A DNA stretch of 64,000 bases from LMUY01 sp965199165. Lineage in GTDB: Bacteria > Pseudomonadota > Alphaproteobacteria > Acetobacterales > Acetobacteraceae. Under the pieces are notes generated by a model. It had not been told where the DNA came from and ran no database searches. It saw only the letters and a list, made by a program, of their open reading frames with translations. Both the position numbers and the translations under genes were made by a program. Of this stretch, positions 18,031 to 26,227 are shown piece by piece (positions within the stretch are counted from its first letter, which is position 1; the number at the start of each line of letters is the position of its first letter). The DNA is taken from NCBI GenBank assembly GCA_965199165.1, contig OZ240681.1, positions 806,001 through 870,000 of the forward strand. Reading direction: 5' to 3'.

Positions 18031-18088
18031 GGTGGGCTTAAGCCCACCCTACCACCACGCACTGCCGTAGGGTGGGCTTAAGCCCACC
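18031..18088. repeat. Pair of palindromic repeats (GTAGGGTGGGCTTAAGCCCACC type)
   Basis: Two copies of the perfect 18-bp palindrome GGTGGGCTTAAGCCCACC occupy 18031-18048 and 18071-18088. The first is followed by CTAC and the second preceded by GTAG, so the pair is itself an inverted repeat. It sits directly upstream of oxyR and downstream of the SsuD-like gene. It resembles REP-type elements found at three other places in this window. Confidence 0.8.
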
Positions 18089-18115
18089 ACCGTCCTCGCA
18101 CGATTCCGCGGAGTT

Positions 18116-19228
18116 CTACTCGGCAGCAGTCGCCAGGGCCTCACGCGCCGCAAGGAGGCTGCGCACGCGGGGGATCAGCTCGCGTCCATACTGGATGGCA
18201 TCCACCAGCGGATCGAAACCGCGGATCAGGAAGGTGGTGATGCCCAGGTCGTAGTAGTCCAGCATGGCGTCGGCCACCTGGTCCGGCGTTCCGACCAGCC
18301 CGGTGGAGTTGCCCTGGGCGCCGGTCAGCGCCGCGATGCCCGTCCACAGCCGCTTGTCCAGCCGGGAGCCCTGTGCCGCGGCGGCGAGCAGCCGGCGGGA
18401 GCCCTCGTTCGCCGGCTGGTCGTCGTTCTGGCGGGCATTGTTGGGGGATCGGCCGCTGCCGCCGCTGGCCTTCAGCGCGCGTGCCTGCGCCAGGATGGCA
18501 TCCGCCTTGGCCCACGCCGCCGCCTCCGTGTCCGCCAGCACCGGGCGCAGCGACAGGCTGAAGCCCGGCTGCCGGCCGAACGGGGCCGCCGCGGCGCGGA
18601 CGCGCGCGATCAGGCTGCGCACCTGGTCATACGTCTCTCCCCAAAGCGCATACACGTCGGCATGCTTGCCTGCCACGGGCAGCGCCGCGTCCGACGCGCC
18701 GCCGAAATACACCGGGATGCCGGCGTCACCGACGGGCTTGAGGTCGCCGAAGCCGCCGAGCACCCGGTAGTACTTGCCCTCGTAGGTGAACGGCGCCGCG
18801 GCGGTCCATTCCTGCCGCAGGATATCGAGGTACTCGCCCGTGCGGGCGTAGCGCTCGTCCTTGGTCAGGTGGTCGCCGTCCTGCGCCAACTCGGTATCGT
18901 TGCCGCCGGTGATGATGTGCACGGCGGCACGGCCACCGGAGAAATGGTCCAGCGTCGCGAGTTGCCGGGCGGCCAGCGTAGGCGCGGTGAAGCCCGGCCG
19001 GTGCGCGATCATCAGGCCCAGCCGCTCGGTGACGGCGGCGATGTGCTGCCCGACCAGGATGCTCTCGGCCGAGGTGGAGTTGAACGCCACGAGCACCCGG
19101 TCGAAGCCGACATGCTCGTGCGCCTTGGCCACCGTCGCGACATAGCCCGGGTCGAGCGCCCCGGTGGTGCGACGCATGGTCTCGGACGAATTGAAGTGGC
19201 CGACATAGCCGATGAACTGGACGCTCAT
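18116..19228 (-). CDS. Alkanesulfonate monooxygenase SsuD-like (LLM class)
   Basis: A 370-residue FMNH2-dependent monooxygenase of the SsuD/MsuD group. It would oxidise sulfonates to an aldehyde and sulfite. It has the family blocks FNSTSAESILVGQHIAAVTE, GRAAVHIITGGNDTELAQDG and ERYARTGEYLDILRQEW, plus GTPDQVADAMLDYYDLG near the C-terminus. AAGGAG lies eight bases before the ATG. It is the last gene of the minus-strand operon with the SsuABC-like importer. No flavin reductase (ssuE) is present, so FMNH2 must come from elsewhere. Confidence 0.85.
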   Translation of the reverse strand: MSVQFIGYVGHFNSSETMRRTTGALDPGYVATVAKAHEHVGFDRVLVAFNSTSAESILVGQHIAAVTERLGLMIAHRPGFTAPTLAARQLATLDHFSGGRAAVHIITGGNDTELAQDGDHLTKDERYARTGEYLDILRQEWTAAAPFTYEGKYYRVLGGFGDLKPVGDAGIPVYFGGASDAALPVAGKHADVYALWGETYDQVRSLIARVRAAAAPFGRQPGFSLSLRPVLADTEAAAWAKADAILAQARALKASGGSGRSPNNARQNDDQPANEGSRRLLAAAAQGSRLDKRLWTGIAALTGAQGNSTGLVGTPDQVADAMLDYYDLGITTFLIRGFDPLVDAIQYGRELIPRVRSLLAAREALATAAE

Positions 19229-19262
19229 GCTGCAAGCTCCTTCGTAAGATCTGCGGTGCCGG

Positions 19263-20408
19263 CTACTGGCCGAGGGCCAGCCGTCCGGCCGCGGTGTACG
19301 CGGCGTCCGGTTGCGGCGTGTGGATGCGGGCGCACAACACGTCGCGCAGATGCCGCTCCAGCGGGTGGGCGCGGGACAGGCCGTGGTTGCCGGCGAGTTC
19401 GAGCGCGGCCTGCACCGCCGCGATGGCGTTCTCGGCGGCGACGGTCTTGATCAGCCCGGTCTCGGACGGCGCCGGGACGCGGCCGGCATCCGTGTCGGCC
19501 GCGGCGCCGTCGACCAGGCGGCGGTTCGCCAGCAGCAGCGCCTCGATGCGCCCCACCGCCTCCTGCATGCGCGGCAGCGTCGCCAGCGGCTTGCCGAGAT
19601 TGGCCGGCACGCGCTCGCGCAGGAAACGCACGATCCAGTCCCGCCCGGCTTCGGCCACGCCGGTGTAGAGGGCCGCCACCAGCAGCCCGCTCCAGGCCGC
19701 CCCGACCGGATCGCGTCGCGACCACTCCGCCGGCGCGCGCACGTCCACCGCGTGATCGAAGGGGATATCCACCGACTCGAATACCACGTCGTGGCTGCCG
19801 GAGCCGCGCAGCCCCAGCTGGTCCCAACTCTGCTCGATCCGGATCCCGGGCGCCGGGGCCTGGACCAGGAAGAACCCGGTGCGCGGCGCAGCCTCGTCCG
19901 TCCGGGCGAAGACCAGCATCCAGGTGAGGCCGGGCGCGCCGGTGCTGTAGATCTTGCGGCCGGTGAGCGACCAGCCATCGGCGGTGCGCACCGCGACCGT
20001 CTCCGGCAGGCCGCCGCGGGCGGGCGTGCCCAGCGCCGGCTCGACCCGCAACGCGTTGATCAGCGCGCCGTAGCGGCCGGCGCTGCGGCCGATCTTGGCC
20101 CGGATGGCCTCCGGCCAGTCCGCTTGCGCCGAACTGCGCAGGTGGATCAGCTGCATCGCCAGGATCAACCCGGTCGAGGCACAGCTCTGCCCCACCAGGC
20201 GCACCAGCCGTGCCACCTCGGCCAGGCCGGCCTCGGCCCCGCCATCCCCCCGCCGCGCCGTCAGGTTCAGCAGGCCCTCGGCATGCAGGATGTCCAGGCT
20301 TTCCTGCGGGAACGTGCCGTCGCGGTCCACATCGGCGGCCCGCTCGGCGATCTCCGCCAGGGCGTCGTCCAGCGTCGAGACGGTCGCGAGCTGCATGAAA
20401 CCGTCCAT
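19263..20408 (-). CDS. Acyl-CoA dehydrogenase-fold flavoprotein (SfnB/DszC-like)
   Basis: A 381-residue protein of the acyl-CoA dehydrogenase fold. It shows SCASTGLILAMQLIHL in the N-terminal helical domain, the middle-domain TGRKIYSTGAPG, and WDQLGLRGSGSHDVVFE. Relatives in sulfur operons (SfnB, DszC) are flavin monooxygenases or accessory enzymes rather than beta-oxidation enzymes; the general-base Glu of true dehydrogenases is not obvious. The ATG at 20408 shares a base with the binding-protein stop, so it is translationally coupled to the sulfonate importer. Confidence 0.72.
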   Translation of the reverse strand: MDGFMQLATVSTLDDALAEIAERAADVDRDGTFPQESLDILHAEGLLNLTARRGDGGAEAGLAEVARLVRLVGQSCASTGLILAMQLIHLRSSAQADWPEAIRAKIGRSAGRYGALINALRVEPALGTPARGGLPETVAVRTADGWSLTGRKIYSTGAPGLTWMLVFARTDEAAPRTGFFLVQAPAPGIRIEQSWDQLGLRGSGSHDVVFESVDIPFDHAVDVRAPAEWSRRDPVGAAWSGLLVAALYTGVAEAGRDWIVRFLRERVPANLGKPLATLPRMQEAVGRIEALLLANRRLVDGAAADTDAGRVPAPSETGLIKTVAAENAIAAVQAALELAGNHGLSRAHPLERHLRDVLCARIHTPQPDAAYTAAGRLALGQ

Positions 20409-21349
20409 CAGACGTCTCCCAGATCGAGCGAGCGGTCCCACATCGGCGCCACGTGCACGGCCTGCGGGATCAAGCCGGCGCGGTGGAACAAGTCGGCCAC
20501 CGCCTGCTGCGAGGCGATGGCCGCGTCGTCGGGCGGAACCAGCCGTCGCGGCTGGCTCGCGCCGTCCAGCAGCTCCTGGATGAAGCTGGCCGGAACGCCG
20601 ATCAACGGGGCCTGGGCCGCGGCATACTCGGCATGATGGCCGTCGATCCAGCGGAAGGCGGCAGCGATCCGGTGCAGGTGCTCCACCATGGCACCCCGCC
20701 GCCGCGGATCGGCCAGCGCTGCCTCCGACGCGAAATACGGGTAGTTGCCCGACAGGATGCCGGCAGCGGTGCGCAGCACCCGGCCGCCGGCCTGCTTGGC
20801 CAGCGGGACGGAGTAGCCGTAGATCGCCCAGGCATCGAGGCTGCCGGCGCGGAACGCCGCCTGCCCGTCGGCGGGCGACAGGTTGACCGGCTGGATGTCC
20901 GACCAGGCGAGCCCGGCCTGCTCCAGCATGCGATAGAGATAGTAGTGCGTCGTGGTCGCCCGCACGTAGCCGACGCGCTTGCCCCGCAAGTCCGCGATCG
21001 TCTGTACGGGCGAGCCTGCCGGCACCAGCACCACCTGCTCGTTCACGTCACCGCGGATGACGGCCACGATCCGGATGCGCGCGCCGGAGACGGCGCCGAA
21101 CACCGGCGGGATTTCGCTGCCATAGGCCAGGTCGATGGCGCCGGCGGACGCCGCCTCAAGCATGACGTTGCCCGACGCGAACTCGGACCACTCGGCCTGG
21201 TAGGAGCCGCCGTCTTGCCCGGCCAGCCGCAGCAGCAGCTGGTCGCCGGCCTTGAACTGCGCCAGCCGCAAGGGCGTGCCCCGCGTTTGCGCTCCGAGCG
21301 GCAACGGCGCGAGCAAGGACGCCGCCAGCATCATGCGGCGCGAGATCAT
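20408..21349 (-). CDS. Sulfonate-type ABC substrate-binding protein (SsuA/NMT1 family)
   Basis: A 313-residue secreted receptor with a signal peptide ending near PLGA/Q. It has LAYGSEIPPVFGAVSGA, IADLRGKRVGYVRATTTHYY and SLDAWAIYGYSVPLAKQ, the usual order in SsuA/TauA-like proteins. The ATG overlaps the ATPase stop (ATGA). The ligand is probably an aliphatic sulfonate or sulfonate-like compound, judged by the neighbouring SsuD-like enzyme. Confidence 0.82.
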   Translation of the reverse strand: MISRRMMLAASLLAPLPLGAQTRGTPLRLAQFKAGDQLLLRLAGQDGGSYQAEWSEFASGNVMLEAASAGAIDLAYGSEIPPVFGAVSGARIRIVAVIRGDVNEQVVLVPAGSPVQTIADLRGKRVGYVRATTTHYYLYRMLEQAGLAWSDIQPVNLSPADGQAAFRAGSLDAWAIYGYSVPLAKQAGGRVLRTAAGILSGNYPYFASEAALADPRRRGAMVEHLHRIAAAFRWIDGHHAEYAAAQAPLIGVPASFIQELLDGASQPRRLVPPDDAAIASQQAVADLFHRAGLIPQAVHVAPMWDRSLDLGDV

Positions 21350-22080
21350 GCGGCTTGCTCCATCACGCCGAGCTGCTCCAGCAACCGGCTGCGCAGGGCG
21401 GCGAAATCGGCTGCGGCACGGTTGCGCGGGCGGGCCGCCAGGTTCGGCAGGTCCAACACGATCCGTCCCCGTTCCAGCACCAGGACGCGATCGGCCAGCG
21501 CCACCGCCTCGTCCACGTCGTGCGTCACCAGCAGGGTCGCCGGCCGGTGACGCGCCCAGAGGTCGAGCACCAGGGCGTGCATCCGCAGCCGCGTCAGGGC
21601 GTCCAGGGCGGCGAACGGCTCGTCCAGCAGCAACAGGCCGGGCGAGCGGACCAGCGCCCGGGCGAGCGCCACGCGCTGCGCCTCCCCGCCGGACAGGATC
21701 GCGGGCCACGCGTCCATGCGGTGCGACAGCCCGACCTCGACCAGCGCGGCTTCCGCCCGGGCCCGGGCGCCCTCCTCCTGCGTGTCGGGCAGGCCCACCG
21801 CCACGTTGCGCCACACCGTCTTCCACGGCAGCAGCAGCGGTTGCTGGAACGCGACGGCCACAGGTTGCGGTAGCTCGATGACCGCGCCGTCCTGCGGCGC
21901 GTCGAGCCCGGCCAGGGTGCGGAGCAGCGTCGTCTTGCCCGAGCCGCTCGCCCCGAGCAGGGCGACGAACTCGCCCGGCGGGATGTCGAGGCGGAGCCCG
22001 TCGAGCACCGGTGCAGCGTCGCCGAACCGCCGCGTCAGGTTGCGCACGCGGACGGCCGATGGGGGAAGGGGCATGCCCAT
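21346..22080 (-). CDS. ssuB: Sulfonate-type ABC transporter ATPase (SsuB-like)
   Basis: A 244-residue ATPase with Walker A GASGSGKTT, the Q-loop region FQQPLLLPWKTVWRN that marks the nitrate/sulfonate/taurine group, signature LSGGEAQR, and Walker B LLLLDEPFAALDALTR. It begins two bases after the permease stop. It would energise SsuC with SsuA as receptor. Confidence 0.88.
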   Translation of the reverse strand: MGMPLPPSAVRVRNLTRRFGDAAPVLDGLRLDIPPGEFVALLGASGSGKTTLLRTLAGLDAPQDGAVIELPQPVAVAFQQPLLLPWKTVWRNVAVGLPDTQEEGARARAEAALVEVGLSHRMDAWPAILSGGEAQRVALARALVRSPGLLLLDEPFAALDALTRLRMHALVLDLWARHRPATLLVTHDVDEAVALADRVLVLERGRIVLDLPNLAARPRNRAAADFAALRSRLLEQLGVMEQAA

Positions 22081-22082
22081 GC

Positions 22083-22922
22083 TCAGCTCCGCAGCAACTG
22101 GGGACGCCAGGCGAGGACCCGGCGCTCGATCGTGCGCACCGCGCCGTCGGCCGCCAAGCCGAGCAGCGCGTAGGTGAGCAGCCCGACCATGATCACGTCC
22201 GTGCGCAGAAAGTCGCGCGCGTCGTTGATCAGGTAGCCGATGCCGGAATTGGCGTTGACCTGCTCGGCCACGACCAGCGACAGCCATGCGACGGCAAGGC
22301 TGTAGCGCAGCCCGACCAAAGCCGAGGGCAGCGCGGCGGGCAGCACGACGTGGCGGATGACGCCGGCCCGGCCGAGGCCGAACACCCGGCCCATCTCCAC
22401 CAGCCGCGGCTCCACGCCGCGGATGCCGGCGAACAGGTTGAGGTAGACCGGAAAGGTCGTGCCGAGCGCGACCAGGGCGATCTTCGGCGTCTCCCCGATG
22501 CCGAACCAGAGGATGAACAGCGGCACCAGGGCCAGGAACGGCAGGGTCCGCAGCATCTGCACGGGCGCGTCCACCACATCCTCCCCCAACCGCGACAACC
22601 CGGCGACCAGCGCCAGCGCCGTGCCAGCCGTCACGCCGACCGCCAGCCCCGCCGCGACCCGGCCGAGCGAGACCAGCAGATGCCACGGCAGCTCTCCCGA
22701 CGCGGTCAAGGCCCAACCCGCCTCCAGGATGGTCGAGGGCGCGGCCAGGGTGTGCGGCGATATGACCCCGAGCGTGGATGCGAGCTGCCAGGTGGCGAGC
22801 AGGACGACAGGCGACACGAAGCGGCGCGGAAACGACCAGTTCCGCGGCCGGGAACCGATGGCCCTGGCTGGTCTGAACCGAGCCCCCAGTGGACGGTCGA
22901 TGGTGGGCGACGCTGACGACAT
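22083..22922 (-). CDS. ssuC: Sulfonate-type ABC transporter permease (SsuC-like)
   Basis: A 279-residue inner-membrane permease with about six helices. LPFLALVPLFILWFGIGE and EPRLVEMGRVFGLGRAGVIR carry the EAA-type coupling loop, and QVNANSGIGYLINDARDF is the typical C-terminal block of SsuC/TauC. Start taken at the internal ATG (MSSASPTID). First gene of the operon; an AsnC-type gene is divergent upstream. Confidence 0.87.
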   Translation of the reverse strand: MSSASPTIDRPLGARFRPARAIGSRPRNWSFPRRFVSPVVLLATWQLASTLGVISPHTLAAPSTILEAGWALTASGELPWHLLVSLGRVAAGLAVGVTAGTALALVAGLSRLGEDVVDAPVQMLRTLPFLALVPLFILWFGIGETPKIALVALGTTFPVYLNLFAGIRGVEPRLVEMGRVFGLGRAGVIRHVVLPAALPSALVGLRYSLAVAWLSLVVAEQVNANSGIGYLINDARDFLRTDVIMVGLLTYALLGLAADGAVRTIERRVLAWRPQLLRS

Positions 22923-23273
22923 GGATGGTCCGCCTGGATGCGTGATCGAGAGCCTTGATGATGGCGCGCCAGGGAGTGCCACTTCAACGATAGGCTTTAG
23001 CAAAGAAGGCGCAGCGCACAGAACAACGCTCCACGAATACCCTGTTGCGGAGAACGGCGTTTTGGCTGTTCTTCATGACGCACGCGTTCTACCAACCGAT
23101 ACACGACCGCCATCCGCCAGATAGGGTGGAAAAGCGCAGCGTCTTCCGCCATTTGGCTCCAGGCGCCCCGGACGCCGGACGTCCCGCACCCGCTCGCAGG
23201 CCGGGACCACGCGGCGGCTTTGGCCGGTGACGGCGGCAGTCCTATAGAACGCCGAACACCGCCGCTGGACCTG
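22923..23273. other. Divergent intergenic region upstream of ssuC-like and AsnC-type genes
   Basis: About 350 bases with no supported gene. Promoters of both the sulfonate operon (minus) and the AsnC operon (plus) are expected here. I see no clear CysB/Cbl-type site or sigma-70 hexamers by eye. Confidence 0.4.
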
Positions 23274-23756
23274 ATGGACGACATCGACCGCAAGCTTCTC
23301 ACCCTGCTGCAGCAGGACGCCACCGCCTCCATGGCGGACCTGGCCGAAGCCGTTGGCCTGTCGGCCACGCCCGTCTGGAAGCGCATCCAGAAGATGGAGC
23401 AGGCCGGCGTCATCGTCCGCCGGGTGACCCTGCTCGACCCGGTGCAGGTCGGCGTCGGGCTGATCGTCTTCGTCGCCATCGAGGCGCACGAGCACTCCGC
23501 GGACTGGATGGCGAAGTTCGCCGCGGCGGTCGGCGCCATGCCGCAGGTGATGGACGCCTACCGCATGGCCGGCGAGGTCGACTACATGCTTCGCGTCGCG
23601 GTGGCCGACATGACGGAGTTCGACGGCTTCTACAAGCGGCTGATCGCCGCCGTGCCGCTGAAGAACGTCACGTCCCGCTTCGCGATGGAGCGCCTGAAGC
23701 AGACCACCGCCTACCCGCTGGCCGAGGGCGCGTTCCGGGACCGGCGTCAGGCATGA
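23274..23756 (+). CDS. Lrp/AsnC-family transcriptional regulator
   Basis: A 160-residue regulator. An N-terminal helix-turn-helix (DDIDRKLLTLLQQDATASMA, then LAEAVGLSATPVWKRIQKME) is followed by a RAM/AsnC ligand-binding domain with GEVDYMLRVAVADMTEFDGF. AsnC-type proteins sense amino acids as octamers. The start at 23274 gives the standard N-terminus. Its stop overlaps the next gene (ATGA), so it is cotranslated with a PLP decarboxylase, which suggests it controls that amino-acid pathway. Confidence 0.88.
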   Translation: MDDIDRKLLTLLQQDATASMADLAEAVGLSATPVWKRIQKMEQAGVIVRRVTLLDPVQVGVGLIVFVAIEAHEHSADWMAKFAAAVGAMPQVMDAYRMAGEVDYMLRVAVADMTEFDGFYKRLIAAVPLKNVTSRFAMERLKQTTAYPLAEGAFRDRRQA

Positions 23757-25198
23757 GCAGGCCCCGCCACGCTGCCGCCGGCTTGGATCCCGAGGATTGG
23801 AGCGAGCTGCGGGCGCTCGGGCATCGAATGCTCGACGACATGGTCGACTACCTGGCCGACGCGCGCGACCGCCCGGTCTGGCAGCGCATGCCCGACGCGC
23901 TGCGGCAGGAGCTGCGATCCCCCCTGCCCCAGGACCCCACCGACGCGGCGCGCATCTACGACGACATCCAGCGCCTGGTCGTGCCCTACGCGACAGGCAA
24001 CGTGCATCCCCGCTTCATGGGGTGGGTGCATGGCGGCGGCACCGCGGTGGGGATGCTGGCCGAGCTGATCGCCGGCGGGCTGAACGCCAATCTGGGCGGC
24101 CGGGACCACGCGCCGATCGAGGTGGAGCGGCAGGTGATCCGCTGGGCCGCCGAGATCGTCGGCCTTCCCGCCGAGGCGTCCGGCCTGCTGGTCACCGGGA
24201 GCTCGATGGCGAACATGGTCGCGGTGCTGGTCGCCTCCCGCGACGCGGCGGGCACGGCCGTCCGGCAGACGGGCCTCGACGGCCAGCGCCTGACCGCCTA
24301 CGCGGCCCGCACCGCCCATGGCTGCATCGCCCGGGCGATGGACATGGCCGGCATGGGCATGGCGGCGCTGCGCCGGGTTGGCTGCGATGCGGCCCATCGG
24401 ATCGACCTGCGGGAGCTGGCGACGGCGGTGCGTCGCGACCGGGCGGCAGGGTCGCAGCCCTTCCTGGTGGTCGGCACGGCGGGGACGGTGGATGTCGGCG
24501 CCGTGGACGATCTGGCGGGGCTGGCGGCGTTCTGCCGGGCGGAAGGCCTGTGGTTCCACGTGGACGGGGCGTTCGGCGCCATGGCCATGCTGTCGCCTCG
24601 CCACGCCCCGCTGCTCACCGGAATCGAGCGGGCCGACAGCGTGGCGCTCGACTTCCACAAATGGGCGCAGGTGCCGTACGATGCCGGCTGCATCCTGGTG
24701 CGGGACGGCGGCAAGCAGGCGGCGACCTTCGCGCAGACGGTCGCCTACCTCCGCCGCGAGGAGCGCGGGCTGGCGGCCGGGCAGCCCTGGCCCTGCGACC
24801 TGGGGCCCGACCTGTCGCGCGGGTTCCGCGCGCTGAAGGTGTGGATGACGCTGCGGGCATACGGCGCGGCCGGGCTGGGCCAGGTGGTCGAGACGAGCTG
24901 CGCCGTGGCCAGGCACCTGGCCGACCGCGTGCGGGCCGAACCGAGGCTCGAGCTGCTGGCGCCGGTGGCCCTCAACATCGTCTGCTTCCGCGTCCGCAGC
25001 GACGCCGATCCCGACCGGCTGAACCGGGAGATCGTGTCGGACCTGCAGGAGGCCGGGATCGCGGCCCCTTCGACCACCACCGTGGACGGCAAGCTGGCCA
25101 TCCGGGCGGCGGTGGTGAACCATCGCACCCGGACCGAGGACGTCGACGCACTGGTCGACGCGGTGCTGGCCCGGGCGCCGCAAGAGCCACCCGGCTGA
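23753..25198 (+). CDS. PLP-dependent group II amino acid decarboxylase
   Basis: A 481-residue enzyme of the aromatic-L-amino-acid/glutamate decarboxylase family. It has HPRFMGWVHGGGTAVGML, the cofactor-binding TGSSMANMVAVLVA, WFHVDGAFGA with the Asp that holds the pyridine nitrogen, and SVALDFHKWAQVPYDAG with the Schiff-base Lys in the HKW motif. Length is normal. The substrate cannot be set from sequence; an aromatic amino acid is plausible. Coupled to the AsnC-type regulator and followed by a hydrolase and a carrier. Confidence 0.85.
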   Translation: MSRPRHAAAGLDPEDWSELRALGHRMLDDMVDYLADARDRPVWQRMPDALRQELRSPLPQDPTDAARIYDDIQRLVVPYATGNVHPRFMGWVHGGGTAVGMLAELIAGGLNANLGGRDHAPIEVERQVIRWAAEIVGLPAEASGLLVTGSSMANMVAVLVASRDAAGTAVRQTGLDGQRLTAYAARTAHGCIARAMDMAGMGMAALRRVGCDAAHRIDLRELATAVRRDRAAGSQPFLVVGTAGTVDVGAVDDLAGLAAFCRAEGLWFHVDGAFGAMAMLSPRHAPLLTGIERADSVALDFHKWAQVPYDAGCILVRDGGKQAATFAQTVAYLRREERGLAAGQPWPCDLGPDLSRGFRALKVWMTLRAYGAAGLGQVVETSCAVARHLADRVRAEPRLELLAPVALNIVCFRVRSDADPDRLNREIVSDLQEAGIAAPSTTTVDGKLAIRAAVVNHRTRTEDVDALVDAVLARAPQEPPG

Positions 25199-25213
25199 AC
25201 GGGAGGGTGCCTC

Positions 25214-26227
25214 ATGGCGTGTCACGACCAGGCCGATCCCGCGCCGCTGAGCCTGCGCACCATCGGTTCGTTCTTCGTCGGCGGACGGGCCGTCCAAACG
25301 GCGGGCGCGCCGGTCGAGGAGCACGTCCTTGCCCGCGATGGCGTGCCCGTGCGGATCGACCCGAACGGCACCACATGGCTGGGCCAGATGTATGTGCAGT
25401 ATGCCGTCCCCGTCGCGCCGGCGCCGCTGCCGGTGCTGTTCTGGCACGGCGGCTCGCTGACGGGTGCGACCTGGGAGACGACGCCCGACGGCCGCGAGGG
25501 TTGGTACACCCAGTTCCTGCGCCTGGGCTGGCCTTGTTACGTCGTCGACGCGGTGGAGCGGGGCCGGGCCGGCTGGGCGCCGCGCGACCCGCATTTCGCC
25601 GCCCCCGCCCTGCTGCGAACCGCGCAGGACAGCTTCACCCAGTTCCGCATCGGCCGGCCCGTGCGCGATGGCAGCCTGGCTAGCCTGCAGGCCGCGGCCT
25701 ATCCCGGGTGCCGCTTCCCGCTGGCCGCGTTCGGCATGTTCATGCGCCAGGTCGTGCCCCGTTGGTCCACGACCGACGAGCTGGCGGTCGACGCCTACTG
25801 CGCGCTGCTGGAGCAGGTCGGCCCGGCCATCGTCGTGGCGCATTCGCAAGGCGGCGCTTTCGCCTTCCGCGCGGCGGAGCGCTGCCCGCGCCAGGTCGCA
25901 GCCATCGTCACCGTCGAGCCCGCGCAGGGCGGCGTCACCGACGGTGCGGCGCTGGCCGGCATCCCCGTGCTGGCCGTGTACGGCGACCACCTCGGCCTGG
26001 ACGCACGCTGGCCCAGCATCCGCGCCCGGACCGAGCGCTATCTCGCGTCCGCGCGGGCGGCGGGGGCGAGCGTCACCGTGCTGGACCTGCCCGCCCACGG
26101 TATCCACGGCAACTCGCACATGCTTATGATGGAGGACAACAATGCCGACATCGCCCTGCTCATCCACCGTTGGCTGCAGCAGCGCTTGACCGGCGGTCGC
26201 GTCCAAGAGGGTTCGAACCATGTCTGA
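25214..26227 (+). CDS. Alpha/beta-hydrolase (esterase-like)
   Basis: A 337-residue alpha/beta-hydrolase. Oxyanion region LFWHGGSLTGATWETTPDG, nucleophile elbow AHSQGGA (Ser), acid likely in VYGDHLG, and His in AHGIHGNSHM. No signal peptide, so it is cytoplasmic. It lies 15 bases after the decarboxylase and overlaps the next gene by eight bases, so it probably hydrolyses an ester or amide in the same pathway. Confidence 0.8.
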   Translation: MACHDQADPAPLSLRTIGSFFVGGRAVQTAGAPVEEHVLARDGVPVRIDPNGTTWLGQMYVQYAVPVAPAPLPVLFWHGGSLTGATWETTPDGREGWYTQFLRLGWPCYVVDAVERGRAGWAPRDPHFAAPALLRTAQDSFTQFRIGRPVRDGSLASLQAAAYPGCRFPLAAFGMFMRQVVPRWSTTDELAVDAYCALLEQVGPAIVVAHSQGGAFAFRAAERCPRQVAAIVTVEPAQGGVTDGAALAGIPVLAVYGDHLGLDARWPSIRARTERYLASARAAGASVTVLDLPAHGIHGNSHMLMMEDNNADIALLIHRWLQQRLTGGRVQEGSNHV

